The notes beneath the pieces were generated by a model. It ran no database searches and had not been told where the DNA came from. It was given only the letters and a program-made list of their open reading frames with translations. Both the position numbers and the translations under genes were made by a program. From NCBI RefSeq assembly GCF_028656955.1, contig NZ_JAMDGY010000096.1, positions 1-64,000 on the forward strand: a DNA stretch of 64,000 bases, in the 5' to 3' direction. This stretch comes from Pseudomonas fontis. Its GTDB lineage: Bacteria > Pseudomonadota > Gammaproteobacteria > Pseudomonadales > Pseudomonadaceae. Positions 1-8,389 of this stretch are shown here, in pieces (positions within the stretch are counted from its first letter, which is position 1; every line of letters starts with the position of its first letter).

Positions 1-88
1 GCAAGTCTGGCGCCCGGGTTTCTTTTTGGTTGGCATACATGCACCTCTTGCTCATGTTATGCCCGAACACAAAATTTCTGACACCCCC

Positions 89-131
89 CGCCGGCAAGGC
101 CGGCTCCCACACATGAATCTTTGTGGGAGCC
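89..131. repeat. REP element pair (short second arm)
   Basis: A REP core, CCGGCAAGGCCGGCTCCCAC, is followed 12 bases later by the inverted partial core GTGGGAGCC. It sits just past the metI stop codon, the usual extragenic 3' place for Pseudomonas REPs. The first 88 bases of the window show no supportable gene. Confidence 0.75.
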
Positions 132-136
132 CCAGA

Positions 137-781
137 TCAGCGCTTGTTCAACCCCTTCGCCAACCGATCCCCACCCACCTGGATCATCGCCACCAACACC
201 ACCAGCATCACGATCACCGTCAGCATGATCTGGCTGTCAAAGCGCTGGTAGCCATACCGGTAGGCAATATCCCCCAACCCTCCAGCACCAATCGCCCCGG
301 CCATCGCCGAGGAGTTGATCATGGTGACCAGGGTAATGGTGAACCCCCCGACAATCCCCGGCAGCGCCTCCGGCAACAACACATGCCAGACGATATGCCA
401 GCGCCGGCAACCCATCGCCTGCGCCGCCTCGATCAAGCCATGGTCCACCTCACGCAAACTCACCTCGGCAATCCGCGCAAAGAACGGCGTTGCCGCAATG
501 GTCAACGGCACCACCGCCGCCCATACCCCATACGTGGTGCCGACAATCAGCCGGGTGAACGGGATCAGCGCCACCATCAGAATCAGGAACGGGATCGAAC
601 GAAACAGGTTCACGAACGCCCCCAGCACCCGGTTCACCCCAGGCGCCTCGAAAATGCCGCCCTTGCCACTGGTCACCAGGATCACTGCCAACGGCACCCC
701 CGCGAGCAAGGCAATCAATGACGACACACCGACCATCAGCAGGGTGTCCAGCACCCCCTGCAACAAACGATCAAACCACAT
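137..781 (-). CDS. metI: MetI-type ABC transporter permease
   Basis: Inner-membrane permease of a methionine-family (MetNIQ) importer, 214 aa, the usual length. About five hydrophobic segments are visible, and the cytoplasmic EAA loop that docks on the ATPase starts at about residue 118 (EAAQAMGCRRW). The start codon overlaps the end of metN by 11 bp, so translation is probably coupled. It is the last gene of a six-gene operon that begins at 6568 with sulfur oxidoreductases, so the cargo may be an organosulfur compound other than methionine. The family is clear; the substrate is inferred. Confidence 0.9.
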   Translation of the reverse strand: MWFDRLLQGVLDTLLMVGVSSLIALLAGVPLAVILVTSGKGGIFEAPGVNRVLGAFVNLFRSIPFLILMVALIPFTRLIVGTTYGVWAAVVPLTIAATPFFARIAEVSLREVDHGLIEAAQAMGCRRWHIVWHVLLPEALPGIVGGFTITLVTMINSSAMAGAIGAGGLGDIAYRYGYQRFDSQIMLTVIVMLVVLVAMIQVGGDRLAKGLNKR

Positions 782-1892
782 AACCCAGCACCTCCACCTG
801 CGCCGCCCACTGCCGGGCCCGCTCGATCACGCCGGCATGGCCATGCACCGAGCCGGCCACCGACACCACCAACTGCCCCAAGGCCCGCTCCTGGATCGGT
901 TCGATGCCGCCCTGCAGCAAACTCACCTGCCCACCCAGCGCACTGAACAGCGCCGACAAATCCGGCGCCTCGGCATCGCGCCCGCTCACCCGCAAACGCA
1001 ATACAATCGCGGCTTGTGCGCTCGGCGGCGCAACCTGCAAACGCGCCTGCACGCTCTGCGACAAAGGCGGCTGCAACGGCGCCAGCAAGGTGCGACTGAC
1101 CGCGTGCTGCGGGTCGCCAAACACTTCCCACACCGCGCCCTGTTCCACCACGCGGCCGCGCTCCAGCACCACCACCCGATCACAGATGGCGCGAATCACC
1201 GCCATCTCGTGGGTGATCAGCACAATGGTCAGCCCCAGGCGTTGGTTGATGTCGCGCAGCAGGCCAAGAATCGACTCGGTGGTCTCCGGGTCCAGCGCCG
1301 AGGTGGCTTCATCGCACAGCAGGATCTGCGGGTCATGTACCAGCGCGCGGGCAATGCCCACCCGCTGCTTTTGCCCACCCGACAACTGCGCGGGGTACAC
1401 CCGGTGCTTCTCCTGCAGCCCGACCAACTCCAGCAGCTCACGCACCTTGCGCTCGCGCGCGGCCTTGGGCACGCCGGCAACCTTCAGCGGCAGCTCGACG
1501 TTCTGCCACACGGTCTTGGCCGACATCAGGTTGAAGTGCTGGAAGATCATGCCGATGCGCCGACGCAGCGCCACCAGCCGGTCTTCGTCGTATTCGCCGA
1601 TGTCCACCTGATCGATCAGCACCCGCCCGCCGCTAGGTTGCTCCAGGCGATTGATGGTGCGGATCAACGACGATTTGCCGGCCCCACTGCGGCCGATGAT
1701 GCCGAAAATTTCCCCGCGCTGGATGTTCAGGTCGATGTCCGCCAGCGCCGGTGCGTCCTGCCCTGGGTAGGTCTTGTTCAAGCCGATGAAACGGATGTGC
1801 GCGTTGTGCAGCTCCGGGTGCAGCGCGCGCTGTTGCGCCTGCTGCAACGGGGCGAAGGGGAGCGCCGTCTGGTGGGCGGTGGCGGCCGTCAT
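771..1892 (-). CDS. metN: MetN-type ABC transporter ATPase
   Basis: ATPase of the MetNIQ importer, 373 aa. Walker A GRSGAGKS lies at residues 67-74, the signature LSGGQ at 170-174 and Walker B ILLCDEATSALD at 190-201. The C-terminal part from about residue 285 fits the NIL regulatory domain through which MetN proteins sense substrate. About 30 residues precede the usual family start, so a later start is possible. One base separates it from the metQ stop (TGAGATG). It works with the permease at 137-781 and the binding protein at 1894-2700. Confidence 0.92.
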   Translation of the reverse strand: MTAATAHQTALPFAPLQQAQQRALHPELHNAHIRFIGLNKTYPGQDAPALADIDLNIQRGEIFGIIGRSGAGKSSLIRTINRLEQPSGGRVLIDQVDIGEYDEDRLVALRRRIGMIFQHFNLMSAKTVWQNVELPLKVAGVPKAARERKVRELLELVGLQEKHRVYPAQLSGGQKQRVGIARALVHDPQILLCDEATSALDPETTESILGLLRDINQRLGLTIVLITHEMAVIRAICDRVVVLERGRVVEQGAVWEVFGDPQHAVSRTLLAPLQPPLSQSVQARLQVAPPSAQAAIVLRLRVSGRDAEAPDLSALFSALGGQVSLLQGGIEPIQERALGQLVVSVAGSVHGHAGVIERARQWAAQVEVLGYVV

Positions 1893-1893
1893 C

Positions 1894-2700
1894 TCAGCTC
1901 TCCCAGCCCGGCTGGTACAGCGTGCCGTGGGCCTTTTCCAGTGCTGCGCGAACTGCCGGCGAGTGCTGGTAGATGTCGATGAACTTGGCCAAACGCGGGT
2001 CGGCCTTGTTCTGCGGCTTGATCACGAACTGGATCACGTATTCCTTGTGGTCCAGGCCGTCGAACAGCAACGCGGAGCGCGCATCGAAGGTGTTCGCCAA
2101 ACGGATATAGGCCGGGTAGCCCTGCACCAGGTCCGCATCGTCATACGCGCGTACCAGCTGCACGGCCTCGACCTGAAGGATCTTCAGTTTCTTCGGGTTG
2201 GCGATGATGTCTTCTTCGGTCGCCTTGTAGCCCACGCCCGGCTTGAGGGTGATCAGCCCCGACTTGGCCAGCAATTGCAGGCCACGGCCGCTGTTGATCG
2301 GGTCGTTGGCGATGGCGACGCTGGCGCCTGCGGGCAACGCCTCGAAGCTTTTGTATTTTTTCGAGTACAGGCCGACGTTGTTGATGATCCCCGGTGCATA
2401 GGGGACCAGGTCGAAACCGGCGGCGGCCTTGGCGTTTTCCAGGAACGGGATGTGCTGGAAGTAGTTCACGTCGATGTCGCCAGCGGCGAGGCTGACGTTG
2501 GGCGCGATCCAGTCGCTGAACTCGATCAGCTCGACTTTCAGGCCCTGCTTCTTGGCTTCATCCACCGCCGCTTCCAGGGGAATGGCGAAGGCTGCGGTGG
2601 TGCCGATTTTCAGTGGGGCGTCGGCGCCGTGGGCGGCGCCGGTCAAGCCCAGGGCCAGGGCAATGGCCGCGACAGGGCGGGTCAGGAAGGTCTTAAGCAT
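1894..2700 (-). CDS. metQ: MetQ/NlpA-type substrate-binding protein
   Basis: Periplasmic binding protein of the NlpA family, 268 aa, delivering ligand to the MetNI transporter. The first ~25 residues form a Sec signal (basic start, hydrophobic core, AHG-A cleavage site). There is no lipobox cysteine, unlike enterobacterial MetQ, so it should be a soluble periplasmic protein. Family landmarks include DVNYFQHIPFLE and AIANDPINSGRGL. Its start overlaps the end of the upstream flavin monooxygenase by 8 bp, which ties importer and monooxygenase into one operon. The ligand may be a sulfur source that the neighbouring enzymes desulfurise. Confidence 0.9.
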   Translation of the reverse strand: MLKTFLTRPVAAIALALGLTGAAHGADAPLKIGTTAAFAIPLEAAVDEAKKQGLKVELIEFSDWIAPNVSLAAGDIDVNYFQHIPFLENAKAAAGFDLVPYAPGIINNVGLYSKKYKSFEALPAGASVAIANDPINSGRGLQLLAKSGLITLKPGVGYKATEEDIIANPKKLKILQVEAVQLVRAYDDADLVQGYPAYIRLANTFDARSALLFDGLDHKEYVIQFVIKPQNKADPRLAKFIDIYQHSPAVRAALEKAHGTLYQPGWES

Positions 2701-4099
2701 GCTCTAGCGCTCCAGTCGGGATTGAGGTTGCAGGTCGGTCGGCAGGCTGGCGATAGCTGGCGCCGGGGTGGTCTGCTGGCAGGTGGGCGTTGCCGTCGCT
2801 GAACAGCTTTTCGCGCAGGCTGCCGGGTTCATAAGCGGTCTTGTACGACCCGCGTTTTTGCAGCTCGGGGATCACCAGGTCGATGAAGTCGACATAGCTT
2901 TCCGGGGTCACGGTGCGGGTCAGGTTGAAGCCGTCCAGGCCGGTCTCGGCGATCCAGCTTTCCAGTTCATCGGCGACCTGGCTTGGCGAGCCGACCAGGG
3001 TTACGTAGCGCCCGCCCAAGGCGTGCTGGTCGAGCAGCTTGCGGCGGGTCCAGTCGTTGTTTTGCAGGTTCTTGGTCGCCGACTGGATGGCGTTGCTCTT
3101 CACATACTGGATCGGCTCATCCAGCTCATAGGCGGCAAAGTCGATCCCGGTGGAGCTGGAAAAATGCGCCACACCGGCCTCGGCGCTGGCGTAGCGCAGG
3201 TACTCGGCATGCTTGGCATGGGCCTGCGCTTCGCTGCGGGCGACGATCACCGTGATGCCCATGAACACCTTGATCGCCTGGCCATCGCGCCCGGCCGCCA
3301 CCGCCGCTGCGCGGACCTTGTCGACCTGGGCGCGGGTCGCCGCCTTGTTCTGGCCGCTGATGAACACGCACTCGGCATGGTTGCCGGCAAAGCCCAGGCC
3401 GCGCTCGGAGCTGCCGGCCTGGAACAACACCGGCGTGCGCTGGGGCGACGGCTCGCAGAGGTGATAGCCCTCGACCTTGTAGAACTCGCCAAGGTGCTCG
3501 ACCTTGTGCACCTTGTCGGGCTGGGCATAGATGCGCTGTTCGCGGTCGTTGACCACCGCGCCGTTTTCCCAGCTACCTTCGAGCAGCTTGTACAGCACCT
3601 CCAGGTACTCGTCGGCCTGGTCATAACGCCGGTCGTGCTCGGGTTGCTGCTCCAGGCCCACGGCCTTGGCGGCGCTGTCCAGGTAGCCGGTGACAATGTT
3701 CCAACCCACCCGGCCACGGCTGAGGTGATCGAGCGTCGACAGGCGTCGGGCGAACAGGTACGGCGGTTCGTAGGTGAGGTTGGCGGTCAGGCCGAAACCC
3801 AGGTGGCGGGTCACGGCGGCCATGGCCGAGACCAGCAGCAACGGGTCGTTGACCGGCAGCTGGATCGACTCCTTCAGCGGCACGTCGACTGACTGCTGGT
3901 AGACGTCGTACACCCCGACGATGTCGGCGATGAACAGCCCGTCAAACAGCCCGCGCTCCAGCAACTGGGCCAGTTCGGTCCAGTATTCGAGGGTCTTGTA
4001 GCGGCTCGAGGTGTCCCGTGGGTGGGTCCACAAACCGTGGTTGATGTGCCCGACGCAATTCATGTTGAAGGCGTTGAGCAGGATCTTTTTCTTGGCCAT
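2693..4099 (-). CDS. LLM-class FMN-dependent monooxygenase (NtaA/SnaA/DszA family)
   Basis: A flavin-dependent monooxygenase of 468 aa that should use reduced FMN from a separate reductase to oxidise a small, probably sulfur-containing, molecule in the cytoplasm. Family landmarks are KKILLNAFNMNCVGH at the start, the TYEPPYLFARRLSTLDHLS stretch, GRVGWNIVTGYLDSAAKAVG, and AGSSERGLGFA in the flavin-binding half. I chose ATG 4099, one base after the stop of the upstream gene (TGACATG). The open frame runs on to 4393, but that extension is out of character and overlaps the upstream gene. The substrate cannot be read from sequence; NTA, sulfone and dibenzothiophene enzymes share this fold. Confidence 0.88.
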   Translation of the reverse strand: MAKKKILLNAFNMNCVGHINHGLWTHPRDTSSRYKTLEYWTELAQLLERGLFDGLFIADIVGVYDVYQQSVDVPLKESIQLPVNDPLLLVSAMAAVTRHLGFGLTANLTYEPPYLFARRLSTLDHLSRGRVGWNIVTGYLDSAAKAVGLEQQPEHDRRYDQADEYLEVLYKLLEGSWENGAVVNDREQRIYAQPDKVHKVEHLGEFYKVEGYHLCEPSPQRTPVLFQAGSSERGLGFAGNHAECVFISGQNKAATRAQVDKVRAAAVAAGRDGQAIKVFMGITVIVARSEAQAHAKHAEYLRYASAEAGVAHFSSSTGIDFAAYELDEPIQYVKSNAIQSATKNLQNNDWTRRKLLDQHALGGRYVTLVGSPSQVADELESWIAETGLDGFNLTRTVTPESYVDFIDLVIPELQKRGSYKTAYEPGSLREKLFSDGNAHLPADHPGASYRQPADRPATSIPTGALEHA

Positions 4100-4100
4100 G

Positions 4101-5306
4101 TCAGATGGTCCCCCGCAGTGGTGGGTTTTCATCGTTGAGGTAGTAGTTGCCGATGGCGTGGTATTTCCAGCGCACCGGGTCGTGCAGGGTGTGCACCCGC
4201 GCATTGCGCCAGTGGCGGTCCAGGCCGTGTTCGGCGAGGGTGGCCTGGCTGCCGGCCAGCTCGAACAGCGTGCTGCCGGCGGCCAGCGAGATTTCGCTGC
4301 TGAGTGCGCGCACTTCGGCCACGGCAATGGACGCAGCCGCAACGCTGTCGGCGTTGGTGTCAGCCTGGGCGCGGTCGAGGAACTCGCCGGCACGTTCCAG
4401 CAGTTCTTCGGTCGCGTGTAAACGAATCGCCAGGTGGCCGAAAGACTTCAAGGTCAGTGGGTCGTCGATGGCCTTGTCGAAACCGGAGTCGATCCATGGC
4501 CGGGTGCGCGTACGCACGAAGTGCAGGGCATCTTCATAGGCGGCGCGGGCGATGCCGGTGTCGATGGCGGCGTGAAGAATCTGGGCCAGCGGCCCGACCG
4601 GGGTCGGCCGTTCGAAGGCACTCTGGAATGGCACCACGTCGGCGGCGGCCACGTACACGTTGTCGAACACCACCGAGCCACTGCCGGTGGTGCGCTGGCC
4701 GAAGCCGCTCCAGTCGTCGATCACCGTCAGGCCGGTGCTGTCGGCCGGCACGAAGGCCAGCTGCTGCACGCCCTGTTCATCGACCACCGAGGTCGGGATG
4801 CGCTGGGCATACAGCGCGCCGGTTGCGTAGAACTTGCGGCCGTTGATGCGGTAGCCGTCGCCCTCACGGGTGAGTGCGGTGGTGCGCTCATGCGCGGTTT
4901 TGGTGCCCAGCTCGGCCAGCGCGTTGCCGAAACGCCGGCCGGCCAGGACCTCGGCGTAAAGCCGCTGTTGCTGCTCGGGGCTGCCATTCACCCGTAGCAC
5001 TTCCAGGGCATAGAAATGGTTCTGCGGAATCTGCCCCAGCGAGGCATCCGCCTGGGCGATGCGGGCGATGACCTTGGCCAGGGTGACGTTGGACACGCCG
5101 GCGCCACCGAAGGCCTTGGGCACGCTGATGCCCCACAGGCCGGAGCGCGAGAACAGCGCCAATTCTGGGTGCGGCAAGCGCCGTTCGCGGTCACGCAGAG
5201 GGCTGTCCTGGCGCAGCAGGGCGGCCAGTTCGTCGGCAACGGCCAGGGCCTGGGCGTCACTGTGGATTACCGCGACGTCACCGAGCGGTTGTACAGAAAG
5301 GGTCAT
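4101..5306 (-). CDS. SfnB-family sulfur acquisition oxidoreductase (acyl-CoA dehydrogenase fold)
   Basis: 401-aa flavoprotein of the acyl-CoA dehydrogenase superfamily, in the SfnB/DszC branch that acts as a flavin-dependent monooxygenase in organosulfur use. Recognisable segments are LSRSGLWGISVPKAFGGAG near residue 65, the substrate and flavin loop around GNALAELGTKT, DDWSGFGQRTTGSGSV in the middle domain and HWRNARVHTLHDPVRWKYHAIGNYYL at the C terminus. GGAG precedes the ATG at good spacing. It is a diverged paralogue of the next gene upstream, and the two may form a heteromer or act on different substrates. Confidence 0.87.
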   Translation of the reverse strand: MTLSVQPLGDVAVIHSDAQALAVADELAALLRQDSPLRDRERRLPHPELALFSRSGLWGISVPKAFGGAGVSNVTLAKVIARIAQADASLGQIPQNHFYALEVLRVNGSPEQQQRLYAEVLAGRRFGNALAELGTKTAHERTTALTREGDGYRINGRKFYATGALYAQRIPTSVVDEQGVQQLAFVPADSTGLTVIDDWSGFGQRTTGSGSVVFDNVYVAAADVVPFQSAFERPTPVGPLAQILHAAIDTGIARAAYEDALHFVRTRTRPWIDSGFDKAIDDPLTLKSFGHLAIRLHATEELLERAGEFLDRAQADTNADSVAAASIAVAEVRALSSEISLAAGSTLFELAGSQATLAEHGLDRHWRNARVHTLHDPVRWKYHAIGNYYLNDENPPLRGTI

Positions 5307-5326
5307 AAGGGGCTCCAGTGGTCTGG

Positions 5327-6568
5327 TTAAATCCAGGAATGCCGGGCAGGCAACGTACCGTTGAGGTGATAGGCACCCACGGCGTGGTATTTCCAGCGCA
5401 CCGGGTCATGCAGGGTGTGGACGCGGGCGTTGCGCCAGTGCCGGTCGAGGTTGAACTCGGCCAGGGTGGCGCGGCTGCCCGCCAGTTCGAAAAGCTTTTC
5501 GCTGGCCAGCAGCGATACCTCGGTGGTCAGCACCTTGGCTTCGGCCACGGCAATCGAGGCACGGGCGGCGCTCTCGGCGCTGAGCGGGGTTGCGTTGACG
5601 TCGTCGAGCACCTGCGCGGCTTTGCGCAGCAAGGCCTGGGCGGCATGCAGCTCCAGCGTCAGGCGACCGATGTCGGCAATCACGTAGAGGTCATCGCTGG
5701 CGCGCTCGACCTTGGCGTCGATCCACGGCCGCGCACGCTCACGCACAAAGGCAATGGCGTCCTGCACGGCGGCTTCGGCGATGCCGGCATCAATCGCCGC
5801 CTGGATCAGTTGCGAGGCGGCGCCCTGGATGCTCGGCACATCGCCCTGGCGCCAGGTGTCGATCACCAGTTCGGCATCGACCGGCACGCGGTCCAGCAGC
5901 ACGGTGCCGCTGGCCGTGGTGCGCTGGCCGAAGCCGGACCAATCATCGACGATGCGCAGGCCCGGGCTGCCCCGGCGCACGAACGCCAGCACCTGGCGAC
6001 CGTCGTCGTCGAGTGCCTTGACCGCCACCCAGTGGGCAAACAGTGCGCCAGTGGAATAGAACTTCTGCCCGCTGAGGGCGTAGCCGTCGCCTTCGCGGCT
6101 GATCCGCGCCTTGAGCTCCAGGGTGTGCCTGGTGCCACGCTCGGGGCCGGCATTGCCGATCCGCCAGCCATTGAGCACCGAGGTGAACAGCCGCTGCTTC
6201 TGGGTTTCGGCGGCCGTCACGCGCAGCAGTTGCAGGATGCCGAACTGATTCTGCGGGATCTGCCCGAGCGCCGGGTCGGCGGCGCTGATGATGCGAAACA
6301 CCTCGGCAATCGTGGCGTAGGAAACGTCCGCGCCGCCGTAGGCTTTGGGAATGCTGATGCTGCCCAGGCCGCTGCGGGTGAAGTGTTCGATTTCTGCCCA
6401 GGGCAGCTTGCGCTGCTGGTCGCGTCGGGCCGCTTGCGTGCGGGCGATGGCAGCGAGCTCATGGGCGGCTTGCAGGGCCTCGGCGTCGTTGCGCAGCACC
6501 TTGGCCGGCAACAGCAGTGGGGCGCTGTCCACATCACTGTGGACGACAGTGTTTGCCAGACTGGACAT
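5327..6568 (-). CDS. SfnB-family sulfur acquisition oxidoreductase, first gene of the operon
   Basis: 413-aa paralogue of the neighbouring SfnB-like protein, with the same blocks (GLGSISIPKAYGGADVSYA, DDWSGFGQRTTASGTV, HWRNARVHTLHDPVRWKYHAVG). By family it is a flavin-dependent oxidoreductase or monooxygenase used when sulfate is scarce. A GGAGCGGC ribosome site precedes the ATG. It heads the run sfnB-like, sfnB-like, LLM monooxygenase, metQ, metN, metI, with gaps of 20 bp or less or overlaps, and the AT-rich region 6711-6770 is its likely promoter. I leave the symbol blank because sfnB proper sits in another P. putida locus. Confidence 0.87.
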   Translation of the reverse strand: MSSLANTVVHSDVDSAPLLLPAKVLRNDAEALQAAHELAAIARTQAARRDQQRKLPWAEIEHFTRSGLGSISIPKAYGGADVSYATIAEVFRIISAADPALGQIPQNQFGILQLLRVTAAETQKQRLFTSVLNGWRIGNAGPERGTRHTLELKARISREGDGYALSGQKFYSTGALFAHWVAVKALDDDGRQVLAFVRRGSPGLRIVDDWSGFGQRTTASGTVLLDRVPVDAELVIDTWRQGDVPSIQGAASQLIQAAIDAGIAEAAVQDAIAFVRERARPWIDAKVERASDDLYVIADIGRLTLELHAAQALLRKAAQVLDDVNATPLSAESAARASIAVAEAKVLTTEVSLLASEKLFELAGSRATLAEFNLDRHWRNARVHTLHDPVRWKYHAVGAYHLNGTLPARHSWI

Positions 6569-6660
6569 CAGTGCCGCTCCTTGGCTGCGCTCAATGCCCT
6601 GGCGTTATGCACTGGGGTGATTGTGTTCCTGACCATACCTAACCTCACGTCGTGGGATGC

Positions 6661-6775
6661 GTCGCCGCAAGTGCGCGGCGACAGCGATGCGTTGGTCCGG
6701 TGGTCCGGTTCATATACCTTAATCGCGTATAAAAACTAAATAAACTAACCTTTAGGAATATGCATAGAAGTGCCG
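6661..6775 (-). promoter_or_regulatory. Promoter region of the sfnB-like/metNIQ operon
   Basis: An AT-rich patch (6711-6770) stands out in GC-rich surroundings. Beside it are a tandem repeat of TGGTCCGG (6693-6708) and an inverted repeat GTCGCCGC/GCGGCGAC (6661-6682). I could not find a convincing -24/-12 sigma-54 box. CysB-type activation is an inference from gene content. Confidence 0.4.
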
Positions 6776-7450
6776 CTACGCGCTGCCCTCATGCACGCGC
6801 AGGCAGGTGGCAGGCGCCCAGCCAGAGGCATTGCCGACCCGGTCGAGCACGCAGTAGCTCAGCTCCAGGTGTGGGTCGGCGCCGGCTTCGACGATCAGTT
6901 CGGTGGGGATCCGTGCGCTCACGGGCTGGTCGAGTGCGGCTGCGGATAGCGGCGCCAGGTCCAGGCGCAGATCACCCCAGGACAGGGTGATGGCGTCGCC
7001 CTCGGCCATGTTGCGGTAGGGCTCGATGCGCACGTCCAGGCCTGGGCCCAGGCGCTCGGCGAACACGCCTTCGCGCAGGTAGTGAGGCGCGACTCGAATC
7101 GCCAGCAGGGCCGCAGGGCCATTGAGCTTGACCGCCACTTCGACGGGCGGCGAACGCCGTGGGCAGCACCCGGGTTTGAGCAGGCGATAGTGAAAACGCT
7201 GCACCCCGCTGTGCAACAAGTGGGCGGGGATGCCCAGTTCAAGCGGCTGGCCGAGCGCCTGCGCGGTCAAGCTGCGAGCCACCACAAAGCGGTTGCCGCA
7301 GAACAGTTCGAGCAGGTCGCCAGGGGCCATCGGCGGGCCGGTCTCGACCTGGGCGACAAGGTGGGCGGCCGTGTGCCTGCCAATGCCGCCGGGGGCGACA
7401 TGGGGCAGGAGCAGGGGCGGCAGTTCAGATCCTTTGACTGCGTGGGGCAT
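6776..7450 (-). CDS. Hypothetical protein with two tandem Ig-like repeats
   Basis: I do not recognise a named family. The 224-aa product (ATG 7450; an in-frame ATG at 7528 would add 26 residues) shows two related halves of about 100 residues. Each has an E/GD-led strand with a WG or CG turn (APGDLLELFCGN; AEGDAITLSWGD), then a QP.....IP stretch, then a Y.(L/V).D/K segment; the second ends VGNASGWAP. This is the pattern of beta-sandwich repeats seen in many Pseudomonas surface or cargo-like proteins. No signal peptide is visible. It sits between two sulfur operons, read in the same direction, but a link to sulfur is unproven. Confidence 0.6.
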   Translation of the reverse strand: MPHAVKGSELPPLLLPHVAPGGIGRHTAAHLVAQVETGPPMAPGDLLELFCGNRFVVARSLTAQALGQPLELGIPAHLLHSGVQRFHYRLLKPGCCPRRSPPVEVAVKLNGPAALLAIRVAPHYLREGVFAERLGPGLDVRIEPYRNMAEGDAITLSWGDLRLDLAPLSAAALDQPVSARIPTELIVEAGADPHLELSYCVLDRVGNASGWAPATCLRVHEGSA

Positions 7451-7627
7451 GGCGATGGTCCTGGTGCTGATCGAGTCGGGAGAGAGGCACGAGGGACTGG
7501 TTATTTGCCAGAACGCCAGGCGAGTCAAGGCACGCCATGGCCCTCCGGGCTGGCGTGCTGGAAGTTCAGAGCAGTCCTACCGCGAGCGCGGCAGGAGGGT
7601 GGGGGGCGTCGGGGCGCGGTCCGGGTT

Positions 7628-8386
7628 TCAGCCGACCTGCTGGCTGCCGAGGATCTTGCCGAGGAACTGCCGGGTGCGTTCTTCCTGCGGGTTGGCGAAC
7701 AGCGCCTTGGCCTCGCCCTGTTCAACGATCACCCCCTTGTCGAAGAAGATCACCCGGTTGGCGACATCACGGGCAAAGCTCATCTCGTGGGTGACGATGA
7801 CCATGGTGCGCTTCTCTTCGGCCAGGCCACGAATGGTCGCCAGCACTTCGCCGACCAGCTCCGGGTCGAGGGCTGAAGTCGGCTCGTCGAAGAGGATCAC
7901 CTCGGGCTCCATCGCCAGCGCCCGGGCAATCGCCACGCGCTGCTGCTGGCCACCGGACAGGCGCCGGGGGTAGGCGTCTTCCTTGCCCGCCAGGCCGACC
8001 TTGGCCAACAGCTTGCGGCCCAGCGCCTCGGCTTGCTCGCGGGGAGTCTTCTTGACCACCAGCGGGCCTTCGATGACGTTTTCCAGTGCGGTGCGGTGCG
8101 GGAACAGGTTGAAATTCTGGAACACGAAGCCGACCTGCTGGCGCAATTTGCGGATCAAACCGCTTTGCTGGGTCAGCGGGCGAGTGGCGTCGATGCTCAC
8201 GTCGCCTACCTGGATGCGCCCGCTGCTGGGGGTTTCCAGCAGGTTCAGGCAGCGCAGGAAGGTGGTCTTGCCCGAGCCGCTGGGGCCGATGATGGCGATG
8301 ACCTCGCCGGCCTCCACGGTCAGGCTGATGTCGTTGAGCACGGTCTGGCCGTTGAACTGCTTGCTCAGGTGTTCTACCCGGATCAT
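7628..8386 (-). CDS. tcyN: L-cystine ABC transporter ATPase TcyN/YecC
   Basis: ATPase of a polar amino-acid importer, 252 aa. Walker A GPSGSGKT is at residues 34-41, the signature LSGGQQQRVAIARAL and Walker B LFDEPTSALDPE follow, and the usual H-loop histidine is in VIVTHEMSFA. It is the last gene of tcyJ-tcyL-tcyN and starts 3 bp after the tcyL stop. In E. coli the FliY-YecSC set imports L-cystine, also D-cystine and related compounds; the D-cysteine desulfhydrase gene next door supports that substrate here. Confidence 0.92.
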   Translation of the reverse strand: MIRVEHLSKQFNGQTVLNDISLTVEAGEVIAIIGPSGSGKTTFLRCLNLLETPSSGRIQVGDVSIDATRPLTQQSGLIRKLRQQVGFVFQNFNLFPHRTALENVIEGPLVVKKTPREQAEALGRKLLAKVGLAGKEDAYPRRLSGGQQQRVAIARALAMEPEVILFDEPTSALDPELVGEVLATIRGLAEEKRTMVIVTHEMSFARDVANRVIFFDKGVIVEQGEAKALFANPQEERTRQFLGKILGSQQVG

Positions 8387-8389
8387 GCC

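Noticed and set aside
1..88. Gene end or attachment site at the left edge
   Set aside because: No frame with family features and no repeat apart from the REP that follows.
4100..4393. N-terminal extension of the LLM monooxygenase frame
   Set aside because: Lies inside the upstream SfnB-like gene and encodes low-complexity Pro/Ser/Trp-rich sequence; the family starts at 4099.
6569..6775. Sigma-54 (-24/-12) promoter for the SfnB-like operon
   Set aside because: Looked for GG-N10-GC on the minus strand because sfn genes are SfnR/RpoN dependent; no convincing match was seen.
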